Of a stretch of DNA of 47,865 bases, positions 24,125-36,100 are shown piece after piece; within the stretch, counting starts at the first letter, position 1, and every line of letters starts with the position of its first letter. Source of the DNA: a virus; the IMG/VR virus record IMGVR_UViG_3300032360_000016, positions 1 to 47,865 of that record. One strand, 5' to 3'. The notes under the pieces were generated by a model. That model saw only the letters and a list, made by a program, of their open reading frames with translations, did not search any database and had not been told where the DNA came from. A program made the position numbers and the translations under genes.

Positions 24125-27100
24125 TTATTCATCCTCGACTAACATACCTTTGAAATAAAATCTACCTTTAGCCCATGTTGCAACAGCTGCTGTTACAATC
24201 TCCACTGTTATGGTTTGTAACCCATCTTCGGGAGTTGCTGGTAAATATCTTTCTCTTTTCTTTACTGCCGTCAATGCAGTTGTCTGTAGATTATCCAATA
24301 ATGTATCCGTATGTGTATCATCACAACCTATACTAACAGTTGCCTGTGTTGTTACATTGGTAGCAGTAGTTGAAATTACGCCCATTTCATTTACCCAAAA
24401 AGTTGCACCAGCTGGTATAGTAATCGTATGACAAGCAGCTGTCATTAAACAAATATCACTAGTCATCAATGTAATTTCTGGACTAGAAAATTGACCAAAA
24501 GCACTATATCCATAATAGCTAACTTCAGCACCATCGGCTTTATGAATAAATGGTTGGGGTACATTAGTGGTACAAGCAATTCTAGCTTTTGCAAAGAAAC
24601 CAAGTGCTAATGAACGGCAACTCTCTGCACAAGAAGAATAACCAAATGCAGATGAATAGTTACCAACTGCACAAGAAGCCTTACCAAATACTGATGAATA
24701 TGTACCAGTTGCCTGAGCTCCGTTACCAACAGCTGTTGAACTAGTTTTTGTAGCCTTACTGTAGTAACCAATTGCAACTGCTGAATTATTACTAACAGCT
24801 CCTGCACAAGAATACTGGCCAATAGCAGTTGAATTGCTCCCAAGTGCACAAGAAAAATGACCAAATGCAGATGAATTATTACCAGTTGCACAAGTTAAAT
24901 AACCAATTGCAGTTGACAATACACCAGATGCACAAGAGTTGTAACCAAATGCAGATGAACAACTACCAGAAGCAATAGTGCAAGTACCTACTGATAATCC
25001 ACCACAAACAGTAGAACGGGCACATGCCCCAATCGCAATTGAGGGTAAATAGTAATCAGTAGCCGCATCACATCTAAATCCGTTAGATGCAATAGTGCAA
25101 AATCCTATGGAAATATTTGCCTCAGGACATTTATTTGTTGCCCCTGCATGGGGAACAGTGATTGCTGTATATCCTATTGCGAGATCATAAAGCCCACATG
25201 CTATAGAACTACGACCAAATGCAGATGAATGATCACCAGTTGCCTGAGAAGAAATACCAGCAACAAATGCATATATTCCCGATTCGGTATTTCCAATGCC
25301 AACATTAGTGGTACAAACAAATGGAGTTTCCATACAAGTAGTAGAACAAGATATAGTAGAATAAAAGTTAGTACAAGCACCAGCAGGACAAACAAAGGTA
25401 GCTACACCTGCAACTGTCATTCCACCACTACCACCACCAGGCAGGTTTGTCAAGTTTGAGCCATCTCCATAAAAACCTGCTGTAGCACAAACTATAGTAG
25501 CACAAAAACTACTACATGATCCAGTAGGGCAAACGAATCCTGCATCTCCTGCTTCTGTCATACCGCTACTAGGAAGATTTGTTAAGTTTGCACCATCTCC
25601 AATAAAACAGGTTGCTTTAACATTTCCAGCAACGTCTAATTTTTGTGCTGGCGTTATACATCCGATGCCGACATTTCCAGTTGCACCTTTTATAAATAAT
25701 CTATTAACCATCCCTAAAGTAGCACATTCTAAATCAATTCCAAAATCTGCTGAACCAACTGGCCAACTACTTTTACCATATAACCTAGCTCCACGTCTAT
25801 TAGAATCAGTATTAGTAGATGTTTTCATAAAGATACCAGTTCCAACAGAACCTGATACCGACCCAAGTAATTGTAAATGAATTAAATTATCTGGCCCAGT
25901 TAGCGTTGGATTACAACAAGTAATAGTAAGTTTTTCTACTGGCTCGGCGAGCTCGCCGATGCCGACTTTGCATGTATTTGTTATGGATAGTACCTTATTA
26001 TCCGTTACGTGGAAATAATACCCACCCCTAGTAGGATAAGTAGTATTTGCCACGGCATTGGTATTAAAACAATATCTACCGTAACCGCCACTTGCGCCTG
26101 TACTATCCTCTACCCAATTGAAGCAAACTTGATTATCTCCAGCACATATAGACAAATATTCATCATCATTTGTATCTCTACTTACCCTAAAAGTTTGTTG
26201 TACATCTAAACAGGATCTTGGCGATGCAGTTCCGATGCCGGCATTGCCATAAACACCAGTTGTAGCACAAGATATAGTAGAACAAAAGTTAGCACAAGCA
26301 CCAGTAGGACAAACAAAGGTAGCTACCCCTGCTTCTGTCATTCCACCACTGCCAGAAACACCAGTTAGATTAGATCCATCGCCATGAAATTCAGTTGCTA
26401 TCATACATCCAGATGCACACACATCACCAGCAACAGATAATTTATGGGAAGGGGCTACATCTCCAATGCCGACATGGCCACCACCTGTAATAGTAAGTCT
26501 ATTATTATGACCATTTGTTTGTAAATGTAATTTCTCATTGCCAGCAGTACCAATTTCCATACAAGCACCAGCAGTACCATCACGATATATAACAAATCCT
26601 TTATATGAACCATTCGATCTTAATGCTATACCATTCAAACCGTTGGTTGGCCCCTCTATTGCAACTTGACCGTGATTACTTGCCCAAGAACCACAAACAT
26701 GAAGTGGTGCACCAGGCGATGCAGTTCCGATTCCTAAATTGCCACTCTGTGTGAAAGTAAATCCTCCGTAAGTACCACCTTGTTTATATAATTCAAAAGC
26801 ATTAGTATTAGAAGAATTGCTTATCATATACCATCTTGCAGTACCACCAGTTTGAAATACTATATTTGGATTATATGATGTATTTGTATGATTTACCACT
26901 AGTGTCGCACTATTTGAACCAATAGAAGTTTCAAAATAACCAGCAGTAGTAGCACTAGTTGTTACATGCAACTTATGTGCTGGCGATGCAATTCCGATGC
27001 CGACTTTGCCGCCACTGCCATCATCCTTCAAAGTCATGACAGTTGTGGTTGAAGCATCATAACCAATGTCTAATCTATCATCATTATAAACAGGCTGAAA

Positions 27101-30100
27101 CTTCCAATACTTACTGCTACCACCATACTCCTGCTCAAGAACTAATGCAGAACTTACATTACTCGTACCTTTGATATGAAGTCCGGCATCTGGCGCAGTA
27201 GTTCCGATGCCGACATTGCCAGAAGTATCCATAGTAAAACCACTACACCATGCCATAGCTGAACCTACTGCAATACCACTTTCATAATTGATATTAAACG
27301 TGTCATTACATTTTTTAAGTTGGAAATTACTTCCAGCATCAGTTGACACCCAAGCAGTTTCTGCATCATTCATATATGAATCAAAAGAGATAGAAATGTT
27401 ATCAATATCATATGATAGTAATTGCAGTCTTGTAGTATTTACATTCCCTGCCGTTTCTGTAAATTTCATATTAGGCGTATGACTTCCAGCCGTTCCTGTA
27501 ATGTCGAAATTTGCAGTTGGCGCTGTATTTCCAATGCCAACACAACAAGTAGTTGTAGTTTTATTTGTTCCTGTAGTCCAACCCCCAGTACCACCACCAC
27601 TAACATTAGTTAAATTTGATCCATCGCCATGAAATTCAGTTGCTATCATACATGAGGATGAACATACACTACCATTGACAGATAATCTATGGGAAGGATT
27701 AGTATCATTAATCCCGACAGCACCGTTAGCTTTAATCCTCATTTTTTCCTGCAGAGTATTACTGTTTACAACCCAAAACTGCAAATTGCCAGATACGTCT
27801 GAACTCGACATACGAAAATCACCTTCTTTTCCAGCAACAAGTTTTGCTGCAACTGCACCGCTAGAAGAAGCACATCCATGATAGAAACAAAGGGATGCTG
27901 TTTCACCTTCATCATCTGCAACTGAATGACAATTTTGAACAACAATACCTACATCCCCATCAGTTGCTGAAGTTTTATTAACATGCAATAGTTGTGCTGG
28001 TGCAGTAGTTCCGATGCCGACATTGGCAGCACCATCATATTGTAAAACTATATCATTACTTGAAAGTATATCAAATCTACTACCACTATTGTAAACATAT
28101 CCCTTTGCAGTACCACCAGAACTAAATACCAACAAAGATTCATTAGTTCCATTGATATCAACAGTTGTTCTATTTGCGGCAGTAAGATTTAGCGATGTAG
28201 TTCCGATACCAACACAACAAGTAGTTGTAGTTTTATTTGTTCCTGTAGTCCAACCGCCACTGCCACCACTAACATTAGTTAAATTTGAACCATCACCATA
28301 GAATGCAGTTGCTTTAACATTTCCAGCAACGTCTAATTTTTGTGCTGGTGCAGTACACCCGATGCCGACATTGCCACCACCTTCAATTCTCATTTTTTCT
28401 GATCTTGTAACCGCATTATCTGTAGTAAAGGTTAAATCTGCACATCTATTACTAGCACTTTTGGCAACTAAACTTATACTACCAACTCTATTATGAGTTC
28501 CACCATTGACATTGAATTGGATTGTAGCATGATCTTTAGCAGTTTCAGCTGCTTGTAAATTCACAAGACCAAGTGTTGAACAGGAAAGATTTGGAGCCAC
28601 TTCAGCATATACAGCTGATTGTGGATAAACAACTTGTAGTTTTGCCCCAGGCGATGGAGTTCCGATGCCGACATTGCCATTGCCTAAAATCGTCATCAAT
28701 TCCGTAACTGCACCATCTGTTGTAGTAGAACCAGATGCCTTTCTGACAAATTTAAATCCAGCACAGGCAGTATTATTCCATTGATTATGGATTATTAAAC
28801 CAGCACCATCAAAACTACCATTATAATCCTTAGTTGCACTTATTGTATTTCCTGTAAAAGTAAAAGATGCACCAGATGAAAGTATTGTTCCCATTGAACT
28901 ACCTTCAACCTGATGACCCAATCTTCCATGCCAATTAGTGTCAGCTGTTTGAACTGTTATTTGATTTCCTTCCCCAGTATCTCCAAAAACGTGTAATAAA
29001 CTATCTGGCGATGCAGTTCCGATGCCGAGATTACCAGTACTACCAAGTGTCATGTGGGTTGCAGTTGTTCCACCAGATGCAGTCTGAAAATACATATCAG
29101 CTGCATTTGTACTCTGCCCACCATTTGCTATTGCAAGTCCAATCGCAGCTGCTAATTTGGGATTTCCATCTGTATGTTGTAGTAAAGTAATTACATTAGC
29201 ACTACTGGTACTAATTTCAGAATGAACTGTTAATTTTGACCAAGAACCATAGTATGAATCACCGACTATCACAGAACCATGCCTATCTATTGAAAGAGCA
29301 GTCTTACTAACACCAGCAGAAGTTCTGGACTGCCAAGCAAAACCAGAATTAGCTGTTTGTGCAACATAATTGAGAGATCTTGTATTAGGAACATCCACAA
29401 TACCATTATCTGCATATTTATCCCAAATATAACCATCAACATTATTTGCTGTACCTTCATGTCTTACAAAATTATCACACGCAATATGCAATGCATATAG
29501 TGCTGGCGATGCAGTTCCGATGCCGACTCTGCCACCAGTGAAGTAACTATTACCACCAGCATCCAACAATACAGTCACATTAGAATTATTTCTTAAAGCA
29601 AATTTTCCGTATCCACCAGCACCAGTTCCCCATAAATCTGCTACCGCTGTTCCAGCAGACTTCCAACCTTGTATATCTGTAGCAGTTGATGAATCAACTG
29701 TCAATTTATCGGTTGGCGATGTAGTTCCGATACCAACACAACAAGTAGTTGTAGTTTTATTTGTTCCTGTAGTCCAACCCCCAGTACCACCACCAACATT
29801 AGTTAAATTTGAACCATCACCATAGAATGCATCTGCACAAACATTACCATCAACAGATAATCTTTCTGGCGGAGTTCCGCAACATATACCAACGCACCCA
29901 TTAGCTCTTGCAATAATCAGCTGATTCCCATTGACATCTACTGCAAAATCAGCTGTCTTAGTGCCTGGAGGTGAATTATTAGTAATATTACATGCTCGTA
30001 TGCTCCAAGTAGGGGTACAAGTTTGATCATAATGTTCGAGCATAAATTGTCTACAAACATCAGTATGCGTAGTGTGAATTGTAATTCCACCAGTACAATT

Positions 30101-33100
30101 CCAATTACTATTCTCATACCAACTAGATCTTATAACTAAACTTCTAGTTGATTGGCCACCATGTATGGTCATTCTTGGATAACCACCAGCAAAAGTCGAT
30201 ACACTTCCAGCAATCCCAACAGCTCCACAGGATGTATAAGTCTGACTAATGGCTGTAACCCAACCACTTTCACCAATTCCAGAAAGATTTGATCCATCTC
30301 CATAAAATTCAGTTGCCTTAATACAACCATCAATATCTAAATGAGTAGTTGGTGCAGTACAGTTAATACCAACCCACACATTCGGGCCCCCAGAAATGGT
30401 CATTTTTTCTGCACCACAAGCATAAAAATGTATAGCTTCTGAAGCTTGATTGTGCCCTTGAGCCGTACCAATATTAAGACCATAATTAGTTGCCTGCATA
30501 TAACCATGAGTAACAGTGGCATTAGTTGTATCCTCTACAACTATGCGAGGTGAAGTAGAACCCCTAACTAAAATACCATCAGCTGAAGAATCTGTACATA
30601 CAGTAAACTTAGTAGTTGGGAGAGCTCCAATGCCAACACATCCAGCTGCTGTAACAAACAATTGATCAGTACTCACCATGCTTATTCGGAAAGAATTATC
30701 AGAACCCTCATTTCTTATATAATTCGCAGTTGAACCACTTTCTTGAAATTTTATATAAGAATCAGCTCCTGAGGCTGCATTAATAACTAGTGTACCATCC
30801 CCACTAGTAGCGCCTGGATTGATACATACTGTCGGGCATACTGTAGAAGTAACATTTGTTGCTGAAGTCCATCCAGATGAACCAGAAACATTGGTTAGAT
30901 TTGATCCATCGCCATGAAATTCATCTGCTATCATACATGCAGTTGCTATCATACATGAAGATGCACATACATCACCAGTAACAGTAAGTTTATGTGATGG
31001 GTTCATAGCCCCAACGCCAACTTTTCCACTCACATTAGCCTGCATTACAATATCGCATGCTGTAGTTGCATCACCAGCTAATATACACAAATCAGTATAA
31101 CCAGCAGTACCTCCCGAATGTGTACAAATAACACCATGTGCACTATTATGACCAATTCTTAACTGACTATCATTCCCAGATGCTTCTATTGTAATTCCAT
31201 CAGCATTAGAAGCTGTTTGCTTTACGCCAAAAGTATTTGATGGTATAGTGAATAATTGTCCTACCCCAACTCCCCCACTGGTGGCATTACCATATGGATT
31301 TAAAGATAACTTCTGAGCGGTTGGAGTTCCAGTTGGATTACTGATAGAAGAAATGGCCATTGTTGTTTTCGCACCAGCATTAGAAAAAAATAAACTACCA
31401 CTATGATCAGTTGATGGACTTATTCTTCCTGCTAGATTTCCAACAGCTGTTGCTAGACTAGAAACAGTGTAATTAGTTCCACCTGCAACGTGTAAATTAC
31501 CACAACTTGGAGTAATACCACGACCGATGCCAACATGACCAGCATTGGAAATAGTCATGGCAATAGTCTCAGCACCCTCTGAAGTAATTTGACTCATATC
31601 AGTGGTATCACCAGAATTTTTAGTATCAGTTCTAGTGTAGAATTGGAATTTTGCAGTATCGGTCATTTGAATTCCACCAACTCTAACAGCTGTTGTCGAT
31701 CCGGCCTTCATGGTTTCAAATCTACTACAACCAGTGGTGTTTCTCAATTCAGCAACGCGTACTCTTGGACTTCCATTACAGACTACATCTAATGATTGTT
31801 GTGGTGCACCAGTTCCAATACCTACCTTGCCATTCAAATCCCATGACATTATATGAGTGGAACCATATGATATATCAAGATGATCAGATGAACCACTAGT
31901 TGTGCGTGCTTTAAAGAAATAAGGGCCACCTGTATTACTATATGGTTGGATTGCAAGTCTAGTAGCTGTTCCTGCTGTTCCTGCAGTTGCATGTTCTTGA
32001 CAACCAATATGTAAAGGTGCCGCTGGAGAATTATTTCTGATACCGACTTCACCACTATTACAAATAGTAAGTCTATCAACTAGAGTAACAGAAGTAGGCC
32101 CAGTAGCTATTCGGAAGGTATCATCAGATCCATTAGCTCTTATACAACTTCTAAGAGCCCCACCTTCATAAAATCCTATCCTAGAATCAGAACCAGCCGC
32201 GGCTTTAACGGCAAGTACACCAGTTCCAGATGAACTCGAATTAACTACTACTTGTTGACAAGTAGTACACGTCAAGCTTGCGGCTACACTCCAAGCCCCT
32301 ATTGTACCAGTTAAATTTGCACCACTACCATAAAATGAAGTTGCACAAACATTACCATCAACAGATAATATTTCTGGAGGATCACTACAATTTATACCGA
32401 CCTTACCATTAGCTCCAATCTTCATTCTAAATTGCTCTATACTGGCATCTGCAGCTGAAGTATAAAAACATAATGAAGTTGGTATACAATTAACATTAGC
32501 ATTATTAACATTTCCATCACTTTCATCTATCTTTGCAACAATAGATGCCCCTGTACCCCAACTGCCGGCAGCTCGAACTTCCCAACGTATACAACCCAAA
32601 ACATCATCTGATGTTGAAATATTAAATGGAGAAGCTTCTGTTCCGCGAGAAGATCTAAAGTTAAACTTTCCACCAGTTACAGCCCCTACTGAACCACTAT
32701 AGCTACTAAGTTTTATTTCGGTACTCTGAGCACCAAGAATTTCTAATTTAGCATTATCAGGAGTAACAGTTCCAATACCGATACTACCATTTCTGTCTAT
32801 TGCAAGAGAATTGATATTAGTTCCAACGGTATCCTTAGACTGAAAAAGAAAACCTCCATTATCACATTCTGTACGAAAATTTAAAGCACTTAGAGTGCCA
32901 TTTCCAACATTATTGTCTATATGTACCGTATAACATCCTACATCAGTCCTAGAAAGTTTCAGTTGGCAAGTACCATGAACATGCAAAGGTGCATCTATGT
33001 TATTAGAAATTCCGATGCCGACTTTGCCAGAACACATTGTTAAAGTATTAACACCACCTACATAAGCACCCAGTACAGAACCTGTCAATGTTAAATAGTT

Positions 33101-36100
33101 ATTACCAGTGAAATTATCAAAATGATATTGTCCACCAGTACTAGCATAGCGAGTGGCCGAAAGACAACTTGAAAAAATCACTTGTTCTGGGAAATTAACA
33201 GCTCCATCTGGATCAATACATATTGCATCAGTCCATCCAGAAGTATTTCTAGTTGTGATTTTGAGTCCACCACTTGGATCAGTTGCAGTTGCATTAAGTT
33301 TATAGCTAGTAATCCTTGCCCATTCGGCTGTATAATTACTATTAAATTTTCCTCCAAAATTAATCCCGCCGCCGATGTTAGCTGCTACTGCAGCACTATC
33401 ATAAATCCCAACAGTAGCAGCTGCATAATTAGCCCCAACAATATTTACTGCATGGGCATTCAAACTACTAAGTGTAACTCCAGATGCTACGGCCTCTAAT
33501 ACTGTAGCAGTCGGCGCTGACGTATTAATACCCACGCGACCCGTACTACCATTGACAGATAATTTAACATTCTGTTTTCCATCATAAACCATAAAATCTC
33601 TAAACTTTGTTACTCCGCCATTATACCCTTCATAATTGACACAAAGAACAGCATTTGCCTGTGTTGTATAATTTACACCGATACTATTACTTTTAATATA
33701 GGGCCCAGTACCAAGTTGCAAAAAAGTTCCAGATGAAATAATAGTAGGAGTTACAACACAATCAGTTGCACAAGATATGGTAGAACAAAAGTTAGTACAA
33801 GAACCTTTAGGGCAAACATAAAAAGCAGCGCCACCCTCTGTTTCACCAAAAGCTACTTCAGTTCCACTCACTCGCAATGCTCCAGTATAATTAATATCTC
33901 CAGCAACATCCAATTTGTAAAGTGGTGCACTACTCATTCCAATCCCAACATTTCCACAGCCACCAGCTCCAACATCACCATATGCATTTAAAATTAGAGG
34001 AACAGAATGAACATTACTTTGCTCACTAGTTCCAGATATTCCCATTATTCCAGAATCCCCGACACTATGAAAGCGAATATCAGTCAGAATATTTCCATCA
34101 GGTATAATTCTTAAACTACATTGATCTTTTATTTTTGCGAATGAAGTTACTGTACAACCACTACGACCTATAATCGTAAGTGCAGAACACCAAAGCGTTG
34201 ACGTGCAAGAAAAAGCATCCGTTCCAATACCAACTTGGCCAGTATCTTCTATTGTTACTACATCAGAACTTTGATTTACATTAAACCCTAATTGCCACAG
34301 ACCACCACTCATATATGATTTTATTGTTGTTACTTCTGCCTCAGTTGCACCACCCCAAAATTGTAAATTAGCTCCAGCTGATGCATGCTCATTCGACAAT
34401 ATCAATGCTGGTGTATTAGAATTAACATTAGTATAAATATGCAACGGTGCTTGTGGAGATCTAGTTCTAATACCAACATTACAACCAGCGTCCTGTAATG
34501 CTAAATGTTGACTTGCACTATTATCACCAATTTTTCCTTGAATATTACCAACCTGTACACCAGTAATACAAGTCTGCAGAATAATCGCACCGTCTGCAGC
34601 TGAAGTACCTCCCTGTACCATTAGTGCATTAGTACCACCATGTAAAATCTGAACTCGTGCATTAATTGGATTTGTAGTACCAAAACCAACATAACCAGCA
34701 GGAATTATCCTCATAGCTTCTTTACAAGTAAATACACTATCACAACTAGCTCTACAATAAACATTAAATGCTAGCATTCCCCCTTCACCAGCACCACCAT
34801 CTAATAGATAAGATGAACCAGTACTACCAGACTCATGTCGGAATCCACCATCTATTCTAGCCAAGTTTGTTACAGAATTTGTACTAGAATCATATGATTT
34901 AAATGCTACAAGGCCTACACAATGACCACCGCAGAGAGAAGTGCAACTATTAGACAAGGTAATTTGGGCTGCAGCTGCAGTTTGTAATTCTAATACACCA
35001 GTTGGTGTTGCTGCACCAGTACCAATACCCATGTTTGCAGATGTAACAAGAGCACCAGTAACTCTCATTATGCGTAAAGCTTCTCCAGAACTATTATTAA
35101 TAATTCTACGCCAAACTAAATCACCAGTAACAGGATCAAGACCAGTATCAAAACCGTATGCATCTGTATTTCCTTTGAGTGCAATCATTCCCAAATTCCC
35201 ATCTACATCGCCACTATCAACTATTTTCAATACTGATGTAGAACCAGATGGAGTTCCTTTTATATGTAATTTAGCAGCTGGATCATTGCAACCAATACCA
35301 ACTTTATTAGATTTTATAACAAGATCAGCTGAGGATGCATCAGAACCCAAGGCCAAATAACTATTATTTGACCAAATATCTGCATAATTCCCTGCACTTC
35401 CTGTTCTTTGCATTTCAAGTGCCCACAGTGTAGAACACCCTGTACCATCAGTACTAAGTACCCTACCAACACATAAATGGCCAGCAACCGTCAATTTTTG
35501 TGGGGGAGTAGTACAACCAATACCGACATTACCATCATTTCTCGCATATAAAATTTCAGTAGCAGTACCACTATTATTTGTATTTCTTACCCATAATGCA
35601 GCATTAGTCGTTGGAGTAGAAGATTCTCCTGTCCGTATTATAGCACCATATGTCTCTGATATAGTTGAAATTGCATAGCCAGTACCACCAGCATCTCCTA
35701 TTTCTAAACTATTTGTAGGAGTTGTAGTTCCAATGCCAATATTACCACTTGTAACATTAATACCTTGGTTATAATGCCATGCATCAGTAGCATGACACCA
35801 AGCAATAGTCTTATTCCCATCACTAGAACATAATGTAATACCGCCACCGCTTATATCCTCATCATCCCCTGCATTTCCACTTGGAGAATGTGCAAGTTCT
35901 ATATTTTTATCGTCAATCTGTAAATTAGTTGAATTGATCGTTGTAGTTGTACCACTAACAGTAAGATTGCCAGCAATAGTAACATGCTCAGGTAAACCGA
36001 TTGTAATTGTATTATTAGATACAGTAGTTTCAATTTCATTTGCCGTGCCTGAGAATGTTAAAGTTTCACCAAGAGTGAATGTATCATCAGTACCCCAAGT

